A stretch of DNA of 64,000 bases from Fidelibacterota bacterium (lineage in GTDB: Bacteria > Fidelibacterota > UBA8477 > JABMPR01). Below are positions 19,498 to 30,000 of the stretch, piece by piece. The position numbers and the translations under genes were made by a program. The notes under the pieces are model-generated. The model had not been told where the DNA came from and did no database searches. It saw nothing but the letters and a program-made list of their open reading frames with translations. The stretch's first letter is position 1; each line of letters begins with the position of its first letter. The stretch covers positions 62,001 through 126,000 of the forward strand of contig JADHVL010000012.1 of the NCBI GenBank assembly GCA_016784025.1, read 5' to 3'.

Positions 19498-21462
19498 TCA
19501 CGGAAGATAAATCATTTTCCTGGCTTGCTGGTTATCACCTACGGCTGCCCGATAGAGATACACACCTGCGGGTACAAACTGGCCATCAATATTTATACCA
19601 TCCCAGTAAATGGAATGGCTACTATTCTGCTCAATTTCAAAAGACTTTACCTTGCGTCCCAATATATCTAATATTTCCACCTCCAGGGGAACCTCTGTCA
19701 TGGTTGTCACTGGGATGGTGGTACCTGCGTTGAATGGATTTGGGAAATTTTGTTCCAGCGTAAAGGCGGTCGGTACTTCGGGAAAGGCGTATGCCGAATC
19801 CAGTGTAAAAACCATGGATCTCAAATTGGGACCTGATTCTAGTATTTGCAGTTTCAATTCATGTTCACCAATTGGAATGTCAAGACCTTCAATAACCAGG
19901 GGTGTATAGGATATCCAACTACCTGTGACCGGCGTATCTTCAATGGTGATTAATATCTCACCATCCAGAAATAGTCTGAGTGTTCCAGAGTAGGATGTGC
20001 TTGCGCATTCTATGCTCAAATCATATATCCCACCATATTCAGCCGTAAAGGTGTATTTCATCCATTCACCTTGAGTTGCCCACCCCACGTTTGGGATTCC
20101 CGAAGACTCAATTTGCAGATCTACACCATCATTTCGATACTGGTGTCCATTATTCCAGGCAGTATAGTCATCCCAATGGACCGTTTCATAAACATCATCC
20201 AGATAGGCTACGCCTTGAGCGCCAATATCATAATCGGCTGTAAGGATAGTGCCAGGGATTGTGTGTTCCTTAAATGGAAGATTCTGGGAATTGTATTCAG
20301 GGCTAAACCAGGAGGCTACCACACCAGGGCTAAAACGGCAATTCTCTGTTCTCAGGTTGTCAGCCAGCTCCATTAGAATCATCATGGCAGATTGCTCGCT
20401 GGGTTTCGGTCCCGTACCGCTCCAATAGTTTCGTAATTGATCCCAATTGGCCGGTCGTGAGGCAGAATATGGACTTGTAATGGTGTCTACTTTCTTGGTT
20501 GTCCACCAACACCATCCAATATTGTGCTCTTCAAACAATTGAACGGCTTCATGAAACCAGGTATTTGAATTTTCCCCTGTTTCACTCATCCAGAGTGGAA
20601 CATTATTGGCTCCTCGCAGATTGAGATAGCTTTGGATGGAGCCCTGATCATTGGTACTCCAATACTTGTGAAAACTATAGGACATGTTGATGTCAAAAGG
20701 TGGTGTAAGTCCTGCAAAATCAGTGGCGTACCAATTTCCTTCAATAAACAGAATATGATTATTGTCGATGGCTCGAATGACATTGCGAAGGTTCACATAA
20801 AGGGAACGGAACTCCTGGGCTGTCACTCCTTGAGGGAGCACAGGTTCATTGAGTAGATCGTACCCTCCAACCCAGATCTCATCCACATAACGTTGGGCAA
20901 TAGCTTCCCAGATTTCTATGGTATGAGCTTTATTTGAATCGGCCAGCCACAGACGCGCTGTCCCATCACTATCGCTGATAGGACCGTGGTTCTGTCCTCC
21001 TGGGGCACAGTGCATATCCAAAACTACATACATACCAACATCAGCACACCAGGCGATTAAGGAATCTGTAACTTCAAATCCCCATTCGCTCCATACACCT
21101 CTTGCAGGTGAGAACATATTATAGTGAAAAGGCATGCGGACATGATCAAAACCCCATTCAGCCAATTCAGCTATATCCTCCCGGGTCACATAATTGTCGT
21201 GGTAGGCCGCATAAAATTGATCGGCACCTACTTCCCCAACCACATCTATAATATCATTTCTAATGGTTGTAGGAGATTGGGAAATGGTATGCAGCATGTA
21301 TCCCTCAGGAACCAACCAACCACCTAGTCCCATGCCACGCATGAGTGCTGGATTTCCATCTGCATCAACAATATTCCGCCCTTCGGCGTGAACAAAAGCC
21401 TGCAGTGGTAGAGCTGTTACTACCAGAAGAAAAAGCACAAATATTTTCTTCAATTCGTTCAT
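19498..21462 (-). CDS. T9SS-secreted GH5 glucanase with CBM6-like domain
   Basis: This 654-residue protein has a signal peptide (about 1-22), a GH5 catalytic domain (about 28-385), a CBM6/35-like beta-sandwich (about 405-555, GEWMKYTFTAEYGGIYDLSIECAS) and a T9SS type A sorting domain (about 572-654, LEQNFPNPFNAGTTI ... GVYLYRA ... RKMIYLP). GMGLGGWLVPEGYM opens the barrel. The acid/base Glu is in YDLLNEPVL (206) and the nucleophile in LWMSETGEN (294). The product should be exported by the T9SS to the cell surface or medium. The same GGWL[VL]PEGYM motif occurs in the GH5 at 47968-50076, so these two are of one subgroup. Substrate is probably a beta-glucan. Confidence 0.9.
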   Translation of the reverse strand: MNELKKIFVLFLLVVTALPLQAFVHAEGRNIVDADGNPALMRGMGLGGWLVPEGYMLHTISQSPTTIRNDIIDVVGEVGADQFYAAYHDNYVTREDIAELAEWGFDHVRMPFHYNMFSPARGVWSEWGFEVTDSLIAWCADVGMYVVLDMHCAPGGQNHGPISDSDGTARLWLADSNKAHTIEIWEAIAQRYVDEIWVGGYDLLNEPVLPQGVTAQEFRSLYVNLRNVIRAIDNNHILFIEGNWYATDFAGLTPPFDINMSYSFHKYWSTNDQGSIQSYLNLRGANNVPLWMSETGENSNTWFHEAVQLFEEHNIGWCWWTTKKVDTITSPYSASRPANWDQLRNYWSGTGPKPSEQSAMMILMELADNLRTENCRFSPGVVASWFSPEYNSQNLPFKEHTIPGTILTADYDIGAQGVAYLDDVYETVHWDDYTAWNNGHQYRNDGVDLQIESSGIPNVGWATQGEWMKYTFTAEYGGIYDLSIECASTSYSGTLRLFLDGEILITIEDTPVTGSWISYTPLVIEGLDIPIGEHELKLQILESGPNLRSMVFTLDSAYAFPEVPTAFTLEQNFPNPFNAGTTIPVTTMTEVPLEVEILDILGRKVKSFEIEQNSSHSIYWDGINIDGQFVPAGVYLYRAAVGDNQQARKMIYLP

Positions 21463-21492
21463 AGACCTTAAATCTTTAAAATTTAAAACCCA

Positions 21493-22593
21493 TTATTTCA
21501 ACAGGATCACTTTCTGGCTGACCTTTTGGTATGCAGAGCTCACTTGAATGATATATGACCCACTGGCTAGCAATTCTCCAGCCTGGTTACGTCCATCCCA
21601 ACTAATTGTTTGGTAAATACGACCATTCCCAGGCAGAATAGACTGATGCATTAGATTGCCCGAAATGTCATATATAAAAATATTGAGATCAATTGATTCG
21701 GGTGTATCCAATGAGAGTCTCACTTCTCCATTGAAGGGATTTGGATAAGCAGGTGACAAGTGAAATTCTGTCGGATTAATATGTTGGTTCTCATCAACTG
21801 ATAGCGCAGGTCCATCATATCCCAGGTCAGAAGACGTGGTCATACATAAGATTAAAAATCCACCATTAAATACAACATTGGCAGGTGTGAAATCGACGTT
21901 GTTCCCATCCCATGTGTGAGTTGCTTTCTGCCAGCGAGATGTGACCCAAAAATCAAAGTCATCTCTCCATAGGGGTGTAAAATCGTTATTTGTACCTGCG
22001 GTGCCATTACCTGGATCGTAGGCAGCATAAGATGCCCAGTCATAAAATGCGTATACTGGTAAAATATCAGGATTAAATGAGCCGGCCCAGGCTGTGTTTG
22101 AGGGCTGCCAGATATTCATCATGAGTTTCTGAGCATGGTACACAGAATCTGCTCGCTCCCCAGAAACGGTACGCAAGAGTCGATCTCCCTGATACCAGCG
22201 AATCGCATCTGGTGTCCATTCAAAGGCATAGGTAGTAAATTCCTCATGGGGGTTTACTGTTAGGAACACTTCAGAGGCATCTCCCCATTCATTCTGAATG
22301 ATGACATTTGTCGATACTTTATTATTGAGTTTACCCATCCATTCCAGGTCAATTTCATTCCAATGCTGTGTCCCACTCAATCCCTGGGCATGATAGTCTC
22401 TATAAGTAAAAAAGGAGCTCACAACGCCATGACCTGCCGCTGACTTCATTCGAACTTCAAAGCGGCCATACAAATAACTTTCGAAGGTTCTAAACTCTCC
22501 CCCACGATAAAGTTTTGCATGACCTGCAACTGAGATTAGCAGCAATATGCATATTGTTAGAAAACGGATTTTAGGGGTCATAACAGTTGTCAT
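21493..22593 (-). CDS. T9SS-secreted GH16 beta-glucanase, lichenase type
   Basis: This 366-residue protein has a signal peptide (to about residue 26), a GH16 jelly-roll domain (about 28-265) and a T9SS sorting domain (about 283-366, LSPAYPNPFNGEV ... SGSYIIQVSS ... KVILLK). The catalytic strand reads HWNEIDLEWMG: nucleophile Glu80, assisting Asp82 and acid/base Glu84. The E-x-D-x-E form without an extra residue is typical of lichenases, whereas laminarinases usually read E-x-D-x-x-E. A mixed-linkage beta-1,3-1,4-glucan is therefore the best guess. It is separated by 7 bases from a second GH16 gene upstream and 30 bases from the GH5 gene downstream. Confidence 0.92.
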   Translation of the reverse strand: MTTVMTPKIRFLTICILLLISVAGHAKLYRGGEFRTFESYLYGRFEVRMKSAAGHGVVSSFFTYRDYHAQGLSGTQHWNEIDLEWMGKLNNKVSTNVIIQNEWGDASEVFLTVNPHEEFTTYAFEWTPDAIRWYQGDRLLRTVSGERADSVYHAQKLMMNIWQPSNTAWAGSFNPDILPVYAFYDWASYAAYDPGNGTAGTNNDFTPLWRDDFDFWVTSRWQKATHTWDGNNVDFTPANVVFNGGFLILCMTTSSDLGYDGPALSVDENQHINPTEFHLSPAYPNPFNGEVRLSLDTPESIDLNIFIYDISGNLMHQSILPGNGRIYQTISWDGRNQAGELLASGSYIIQVSSAYQKVSQKVILLK

Positions 22594-22600
22594 AAGAAAT

Positions 22601-24427
22601 TCATTTCAGTAATAATATTTTTTTGTTTTGTTGGAATGAGTCGGCAGCAAATCTCACGAAATAAACTCCGCTTGAAAGATCGTTACCTTGCAGGAGTAGT
22701 TGATACGCACCCCGTGTGTACATTTGGGAAGCTAAAATTTGAACTTCAGCCCCTCTCAAATCAAAAAGTGAAATCTTGACCTGAGCAGTTTCAGGGATTG
22801 AAAATTCCAGTCGGGTTGTATCATTAAAGGGATTTGGGAATATTTTTGTCAATTCATATTGTTGAGGTAGCGCAGGATTATCAATCCCCACCCAATAGCT
22901 GCCATCAATTTGAATGGCATTCAACAGTGGACCTGCATAGGCATAGGATTCACCATAGATAAGGGCTGCACCTACTATATCCAGAGTACCATCAGTTATT
23001 TCCCAACCCGAGAGAGTGACAGTGTATATGCCATTATTCCCAGATTGCTCGAACACATCCAATTCAGCTACAACCAGAGAGTCTTCCACAAAGAGCTCGA
23101 ATACCCGCTCCCCTACTCCAGTGTAGTAGTGTTCAGCGAAATGGAGTTGAATATCAAAGACACCTGGAGCGAGACGAACATGATAGCGTGAATATCGATT
23201 GAGAGAGGTTGCCATCACCGAATCAAGGTCAGTGCCTTCAAGATCAGGATAATGCCCTGCTGTCTGATAATTTCCCCCGTCATGACCATATTCCACATCT
23301 GTGGACCACCATTGGTCTGGTAGGAATCCATTTGCGCCTGGTCCTGCGCAGTCAATATTTATGGGTAATTCCAGTGGTATGGGCATGGTAATGGATGTAA
23401 AAGTCACAGCCTGTGAATTTTGATTGATGGACTGATCTAAAACATTTTGAGCATACACTGTGGAGGTAGAGCTGATATCCAAACCCTCTATCCTCAATCC
23501 AACAGACCGCTGGTCCTCATATAAGTGAACAGCGCTGATAGGATGGTTTGGGATAGTAAATATTGTGGATTGATTGGTATGGTTGACATCCAATTCTTTA
23601 TTAAATCGAACTACAACCGAATCAGCGTTATGTGCTCTGGCCCATAAAATAACCGGGGCATTATTGTCATTATAGCCTTCATATCCTGGTCTGGTGAGAC
23701 ATAGGATCATCATCCCATCTTCATAGACAATATTTTCCTCCATGAGAACTGAATTGTTCCCATTCCAGGTATGATCATCACTTTTTTCCCATAGCGAATC
23801 AATGAATGCATCGAAATTATCGGTCCAAAGTGGGGAAAAATTAGAATCCGTACCCACACTACCAGTTCCTGGAGTATAAGCAGCGCAGGAAACCCAATCG
23901 TAATAGGCATAGCGTGGTATGGTGCTGGGATCAATAAATCCGACCCAATCAGTATAAGATGGTGTCCAGATATTCATCATGAGTTTGGCGGATTGAGAGA
24001 GTGATGCGATATGCTCCCCGGTTTGTCGATAGAACTCCTCGCCATCAATAAACCAGGCGACATAGTCAGGGCTCCATTCAAAGGCATAGTTATGGAAGCC
24101 GATGTGTGGATTAAAATTTATAGGGTGTTGTCTCAAGTGTGAACCGCGTTCATCGATGACATTCACATCAATATTGTCTGCCCAGCGACCCAGGACTTCA
24201 AAATCGATTTCACACCAATCAGTCTCAGGGAAGGAATCATTATAGGTAAAAAAGCTAGCCAGAAAGCCCTCTCCCTGGGGGGATTTCAGACGAGTTTCAA
24301 AACGTCCGTATTGGAAATACTCATGGGTTCTTAATTCAGCTCCACTATAGAACTGGGCCTGGACAGTACTGGTTACAGAGTATGCGATAAGCAGGAGGAG
24401 AAAATATTTTGTGTGGTGTCGAAACAT
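22601..24427 (-). CDS. T9SS-secreted GH16 beta-glucanase with Ig-like and malectin-like domains
   Basis: This 608-residue multidomain protein has a signal peptide (about 1-24), a GH16 catalytic domain (about 26-250), an Ig/SbsA-like strand-rich domain (about 258-345, VVVRFNKELDVNHTNQ), a malectin-like carbohydrate-binding domain (about 355-512, PINIDCAGPGANGFLPDQWW ... YHVRLAPGVFDIQLHFAE) and a T9SS sorting domain (about 525-608). The active-site strand WCEIDFEVLG (Glu73, Asp75, Glu77) again has lichenase spacing. It is a paralogue of the GH16 that follows. The malectin-like domain, which binds glucose-rich oligosaccharides in known families, may hold the enzyme on its substrate. Only 2 bases separate it from the lipoprotein gene upstream. 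Confidence 0.92.
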   Translation of the reverse strand: MFRHHTKYFLLLLIAYSVTSTVQAQFYSGAELRTHEYFQYGRFETRLKSPQGEGFLASFFTYNDSFPETDWCEIDFEVLGRWADNIDVNVIDERGSHLRQHPINFNPHIGFHNYAFEWSPDYVAWFIDGEEFYRQTGEHIASLSQSAKLMMNIWTPSYTDWVGFIDPSTIPRYAYYDWVSCAAYTPGTGSVGTDSNFSPLWTDNFDAFIDSLWEKSDDHTWNGNNSVLMEENIVYEDGMMILCLTRPGYEGYNDNNAPVILWARAHNADSVVVRFNKELDVNHTNQSTIFTIPNHPISAVHLYEDQRSVGLRIEGLDISSTSTVYAQNVLDQSINQNSQAVTFTSITMPIPLELPINIDCAGPGANGFLPDQWWSTDVEYGHDGGNYQTAGHYPDLEGTDLDSVMATSLNRYSRYHVRLAPGVFDIQLHFAEHYYTGVGERVFELFVEDSLVVAELDVFEQSGNNGIYTVTLSGWEITDGTLDIVGAALIYGESYAYAGPLLNAIQIDGSYWVGIDNPALPQQYELTKIFPNPFNDTTRLEFSIPETAQVKISLFDLRGAEVQILASQMYTRGAYQLLLQGNDLSSGVYFVRFAADSFQQNKKILLLK

Positions 24428-24429
24428 AA

Positions 24430-25944
24430 TTAGTCCCCCATTTTCCTACCATAATTAAGTTTATTGTCTGTTGTTAGCCTTGGAAAAGCTGGCACACTGA
24501 GAGGGAAAGGTACGTTGCGGTTACTCACCATCATGGGAATATTACTCAATTCAATATCCTCGAACAGATCAGTATTAATGCTTATAACATCTGAATACTT
24601 ATTTTGAAGTGAATCCATATATGGATCCATATAGGTTTCTAAAATATCAGTTTCATTTAGCTTTAAGGAGTCCGAGAGGCTATCCATTGCGGATCTCAGA
24701 TAATCATTACGGCTCTGGCGGCTCACATAATGATCTTCCCACATCTGGGTTGACTGAACCACATTTGTAACTTCATCATATCCCAATCTGTAAGCCTCTT
24801 CTGTGAGGTAGTAATCTCTCACCATATCTGCCATGGCATATTTCAACTGCTCTGGAAATTCACGCTGGGACATGGTCTTGCTCCTGAATACCAGAGGATG
24901 CTTTTTGAGATAAGCTTCAAACCGGTCGATGGTCCAGGCCTCCCCATTCACATCGAATAGTAAGGCATCACCAGGAATTCCACCAGGTAAATCATTTAAG
25001 GATTCAGTGAACACTTGCTCCTCAGCATTCCAAACGGCGCGATTGAGCATTTTCTTTTTGTCTTCAGCGGATCGTAAATATAATTGTGCAGATCGGGCGG
25101 AATAGGATTTGAATACATCCCTATTGAGATTCATCTCCTTATCAGCCATGATAGTTCCTACATAGCGTTTATAAATATCATCTGCCTGCACTTCAATGAG
25201 ACGAGTCTGGACATCCTCCCATTGTTGTTTTTTACTGAGCTCAGTAACAGCAGGTCTATCAACCCATCCCTCTAACTTTAACACGATGTACTGTCCATCC
25301 TCCAGCGCAAGGGGACCTATCTCAGCACCCTTCTGATGATTCCCATCAAAAATGGCTGATCGAATATTTATATCTTCCCTATCGAACCAGGTTAAAGATT
25401 TCTCAGGAATTGAATCAGAACCGGATAGTGATCTGGCCATGGTTTCAAAATCGTAGCCATCAATAGTCGCGGCATTCCAGGCTTTGGCTGCATTTGAATC
25501 AGGTAAACTCACGAATTGGATATTATAGGTTCGGCTGGCAAGGCGATTTGACCTTTTAAGCTCTGATGTATCTATGACAACGGCATCAAAAGCCTGCTTT
25601 TTGAATAACCACTGTCTCATAGTCTGCTCTTGTCGACCCTGGATATAGGCATTAAAATCGCTATCTGCCTTAATGGGTGAATCTGGATGCTCTAAAGCCA
25701 GCAGTTTCTCTGAGACAAGACTATTCAAAATGATTTTGCGATGGATATAATTTGTACCACTACAATAATCGGGACGAATGGTGTACTCTGAGCGACGCAT
25801 GAAGTCTTCTTTTGTAATCACACGGTCCCCTATTTTGGCGAGGATCTCGCCTGCAGGAACAGTTTCCGATTCGCAGCTCACAAAAAGTAACAAAGCCACC
25901 CCGAAAGTTATCGTCAGGGTGGCTTTAATTGATGGACATCTCAT
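24430..25944 (-). CDS. SurA/parvulin-like periplasmic lipoprotein
   Basis: This 504-residue protein has a lipoprotein signal (LLFVSC, Cys about 24) followed by EILAKIGDRVITKEDFMRR, the typical opening of SurA/PrsA/PpiC N-terminal chaperone domains. The middle (about 140-215, YNIQFVSLPDSNAAKAW ... ALEDGQYIVLKLEGW) resembles a parvulin fold but looks reduced. A helical C-terminal part (about 330-450) again resembles a chaperone arm. It is encoded 3 bases after a PorV-like barrel and 2 bases before a T9SS-exported GH16. It may be a dedicated folding helper for the outer-membrane or T9SS proteins of this operon; this is an inference. Confidence 0.65.
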   Translation of the reverse strand: MRCPSIKATLTITFGVALLLFVSCESETVPAGEILAKIGDRVITKEDFMRRSEYTIRPDYCSGTNYIHRKIILNSLVSEKLLALEHPDSPIKADSDFNAYIQGRQEQTMRQWLFKKQAFDAVVIDTSELKRSNRLASRTYNIQFVSLPDSNAAKAWNAATIDGYDFETMARSLSGSDSIPEKSLTWFDREDINIRSAIFDGNHQKGAEIGPLALEDGQYIVLKLEGWVDRPAVTELSKKQQWEDVQTRLIEVQADDIYKRYVGTIMADKEMNLNRDVFKSYSARSAQLYLRSAEDKKKMLNRAVWNAEEQVFTESLNDLPGGIPGDALLFDVNGEAWTIDRFEAYLKKHPLVFRSKTMSQREFPEQLKYAMADMVRDYYLTEEAYRLGYDEVTNVVQSTQMWEDHYVSRQSRNDYLRSAMDSLSDSLKLNETDILETYMDPYMDSLQNKYSDVISINTDLFEDIELSNIPMMVSNRNVPFPLSVPAFPRLTTDNKLNYGRKMGD

Positions 25945-25947
25945 AGT

Positions 25948-27000
25948 TTAGAAGGTTAGGCCTAGAGTATAGGCGTGGGTCCTTCCCATGATACCAGCTT
26001 CTTTGAAAGCATAGTCTACTTTTACTGATCGGTTTCCAGGGACATAGAGTTCAATGCCACCACCTGCAGTCAAACCAAATTCAGTTTCATCCATATAAAG
26101 CGCTTTGTAGCCACCTCTGATGAAGAACTTCCCAGAATTGGAGATCTTCAAAGCGTATTCAGCACCTAAATTAATTGATTCTGAATTGTTATTGGGATGC
26201 AATGCATCAACTGCCAGCGTCAATGATTGGAAGCTTGTTTGAATGGGTTTGTAGGACAGCCCAATTCTAAACATGAGCGGAAGTTCCCAGGCTTGCGTTC
26301 TGTATTGACCAATCACATCACCATAGTTTCCAGTTTCATCGATGGAAATATCAATGGGTTGTATGAGGTCGATACCGTCATACTGCATACGACTTCCGTA
26401 ATTTGAGATACTCATGCCAATGTCCAAACCACTTCCCTTCTCACCTCGAGGCGAAAAGAATTGGGTTTTGACAATGACACCGAGGTCGATGGCAAACGCA
26501 GAGGCGCTCTCATGCCAGATCTGGGAATTGATCATTTTAGCCGTAGCACCAAAGGAGAACCAATTGGCTATTTTCCTGGCATAAGAGAGACCTACTGCGA
26601 AATCATTAGCTGTAAAATATTCACCGGTACCATCCTGATTCGCCAGATTGGTCACCAGCATCTCACCATATCCTACTTGTGTCAGGGATATAGCAAGTGT
26701 TCCAATGCCAGGCATAACGACTGCACCACTGGCAAAGATGGTATTGATATCTACCAACCAGGGTTGATACATAAGGGAGAAAGAACTATTCTTCAAATAT
26801 GCAACACTGGCAGGATTCCAATAGACGGCGCTCAATTCACCTGTAACGGCAACATAAGCTTCACCCATGGCTGAAGGTGCGCTACCCATTCCAATTTCCA
26901 GGAAACTGGCAGCTGTGGAACCATAACGATTAATTTGATCACCAAAACCTGTGGATAGTGTGATAAGGGTAATGGCTAGAAAGATTGTAATGCGTTTCAT
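25948..27000 (-). CDS. PorV/PorQ-like (UPF0164) outer-membrane barrel
   Basis: This 350-residue protein has a signal peptide (about 1-20) and the hallmark start of PorV/UPF0164 proteins: AASFLEIGMGSAPSAMGEAYVAVTGELSAVYWNPASVAYL (in part). Alternating beta strands run to the C-terminus and end in TLGLTF, an outer-membrane barrel signature. PorV works as a T9SS shuttle that brings cargo to the cell surface attachment complex, and members of this family are often encoded with TonB receptors and large T9SS proteins. Here it follows the 1172-residue protein by 11 bases. A role as partner barrel or cargo acceptor for it is inferred. Confidence 0.85.
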   Translation of the reverse strand: MKRITIFLAITLITLSTGFGDQINRYGSTAASFLEIGMGSAPSAMGEAYVAVTGELSAVYWNPASVAYLKNSSFSLMYQPWLVDINTIFASGAVVMPGIGTLAISLTQVGYGEMLVTNLANQDGTGEYFTANDFAVGLSYARKIANWFSFGATAKMINSQIWHESASAFAIDLGVIVKTQFFSPRGEKGSGLDIGMSISNYGSRMQYDGIDLIQPIDISIDETGNYGDVIGQYRTQAWELPLMFRIGLSYKPIQTSFQSLTLAVDALHPNNNSESINLGAEYALKISNSGKFFIRGGYKALYMDETEFGLTAGGGIELYVPGNRSVKVDYAFKEAGIMGRTHAYTLGLTF

Positions 27001-27011
27001 TTCAAGCCTCC

Positions 27012-30000
27012 TTATTTAATAACGGCAAATTTGCCGGTTCTGGTTTCATGGGCGCCAGGGCCCGTTGCTTCAATGTGATAGAGGTACATACCGGCTGCAA
27101 TTTCCAGCCCCTCCCTGGTTAACATATCCCAGTGAACTATACCGTTCTCAGGATCTGCATTATTGACTTCAATGCGATCCACAAGTGTTCCACTCACTGT
27201 GAATATATTGATAACGCACTCAGCAGGAATGTGAGTGAACATTATTTTTCTACGTTGGTTTAGAAATGGGTTAGCAACTGATGTTTCCATCATATTGGTC
27301 ACAATATATGGGTTCGGTACGACCTGGATGCTGTCCATCTTGGTATCCAGGTTGACCATATCCAGTTCCTCAATCGTATTGACTGTGAACCGGATAGAAT
27401 CTGTTTCAAAGAATGGTCTGTCAAATTTTACTTGATAGACATCCTCAGCTTCCGGGAATGTACTCTCAGTAACAAACTTGAAGTTGATCTCAAAGGCGGT
27501 GGCCCTCCAGCGATCGCCCTTCTGGACACCTACAAGAATTTTATCATCAAATTTGTTGAAAACTCCATCGTCATTGACATCATATACAACCATGTCAAAT
27601 TTGTCATGCATGTTATTTGTGTCCACAAAACTTGTATTCAATACATAGAAGTTAAAAGGTTCACGCCAGAGGAGAGAGTCTGACCCTATGGAGCCATGAT
27701 TTACATCCCTTACCGTTCCGGTGCGAGCTATACCTACATAGGCTGAGTCATTGTCAGTAAATATAATATCATAATCCCAGGCTAACATTCGTGACTCAAA
27801 TTTAGTCGGCACAATATTAATGAGACCATTTCCACGGAGCCAGTCTGAGCGAGCATAGCTGTAAGCCGGAATCAAAAGACCAGGATCGATTTCAACCTGC
27901 AGGCCATCAAAAACATCAGAGCTTACACCATCTGGATTGATAGTCACAAAGGCAGCATAACCCTGTCCCGTTTGGAGAGAGTCAACTTTATAGCTGAGAA
28001 TGTTGTTGCCAGAATAATGGTCGATATTTTCGCTATAAACTACTCTATTGCTGTCACTTTCATCTAGAACAGAAAATCCACTGGTAGAATAGAAGGTACC
28101 ATGATCATAGGTGTCTAGCTGTTTGATGGTATCAGATTCAAAGGTAACGATGTAGGTGTGATTCTTCTTTAATGAGGCATTAGAAAGTATCTGTGGTGTT
28201 ACCGTTCCAGTTCCCAATAGGCTCTCTGATTCTTCCATAGAAAGATCAGGTTGGGCATAACCAGCTGCAGTCTGTCTGGGTGTCAAAATAGCCACATTTT
28301 TGCCGTAGGAGCGTACTTCCTCAGCTTCATCCAGCTCAATGACTGCGTTATTCTCAGAGGGTGATATTCCAGGACCCACATCAGGAGCACCATAATCGTA
28401 GGCTACTACAGCATAGTAGTACGTCCGACCATTTTGAACACTGTTATCAATGTATCTGTGTGAGAGTCCAGTTTCTGACCCTAGGTAATAGGCGGTTCCA
28501 TTTAGGAGTCCAAAATCTGTAAAGCCCTGTTTCCCATCCTTAAGATCACATTGAAAAATGGATGTCTTAAAAGTAGGCTGTCCAAATCCATCTGTAATAG
28601 TTTCTGGATCAGCAAGGAACTTGTCGGTAGACCGATAAATTTTATAACCTTCAAAATCATTGGCGTTCCCAACAAAGGGATCACGGGTGCGAGTGTCAGC
28701 TATATCATCCCAGGTCAGGATAACTTTGCCATCACCAGCGGTTGCCGTCAGGGTTGGCATTTTTGGAGGTTGTGCAAAGCGATAATCTTTTTCATAAATG
28801 ACCTGAACAATTTTCTTGAGCTCATACAAGGCTGGAGCCCTGTGATCGTCATCATTTAAACCATCAAGATCATCATATGAGTGCAATTCACTCATGGAAA
28901 TGCGTTCCGTTAAACCTTGCTGCAGCGGGAAGGGTCCAGAGGCAAAAACCTCAATCAAGTTGGATGTATTGGTCGTGTATTCTTCCAGAGAATCAGCTGA
29001 AATCAATTCCCACATGGCTTGATCATTTTTAAACCATGTTGTGGTGTTCGATGTGGAATGGCTGGGTACTGGGAACATTTGAAAAGCAGTCAAACCTACC
29101 ATGTCAGATTCAGATACATCGGTGAGGTTGAAGTTTGGCTCACAACCCACACCTTCCTGGAAGGATGGCATGTGATCACATTCCCCAAAATCAGGACCGA
29201 AGTAATTCAATTCGCCGGGTCCAACTCCGTCCAATCCAACATCATCTCCATAATATTCAGTGACTTGATAGATTCCATCGCCATTGGCATCGATTCCATC
29301 TTCCCAGTCCTGATCTTCATCAGCATCCCAGTGATCGCGTAAATCGGATTCAGAAAGATTGTAAAAATCCAAAAATTTCTCAAGATTGTCTATGGAAGCC
29401 AGTGGGCCAACGATTGCCGCCGGTTCATTGTCTCTTCTTTCATTGAGTAGACCATCATCATCATTGTCAAGGAAATCGTTGGGAACTCCTGGACTCTCCA
29501 GATATGCAAAGCCCATGGTACCAGTCTTAATATTTCCAACACCTCGGCCACTTACATCCCAGGAATAGGACATATCAAGTTCATCATCGAAGTATCCTTT
29601 TTCATCATCACCGTCGCTAGAACTGGGACCACCCGCTTGGCTATGACCAATCGCATTATCCACCCAGTAACCAAAAGCTACTTCAAGGAGATCATAATCT
29701 GATGTGTTGGCTATGGTGTATTCCCAAAAAATGGCATCACGAGCTTGTGGATTGTTCCATTGGAATCCTCGTTGTGCGACACGCAATCCTAGTCCACCCC
29801 ATGGAGCGCCAGGTTGTTGGGTAGCAGTACTCTGTATCATCATATCAGGTTTAGGAAAGTATTTTACGAGAGGCGATCTCGAGCCGATATATTCCTGATC
29901 CTGAGCATCATTTACGACAAAATAAGTTTCCATGTCAGCATAGGTGACGCCGCGACCAAAACGACCATTCCATTCACCAGGCCATTTCAGGGCATAGTCA

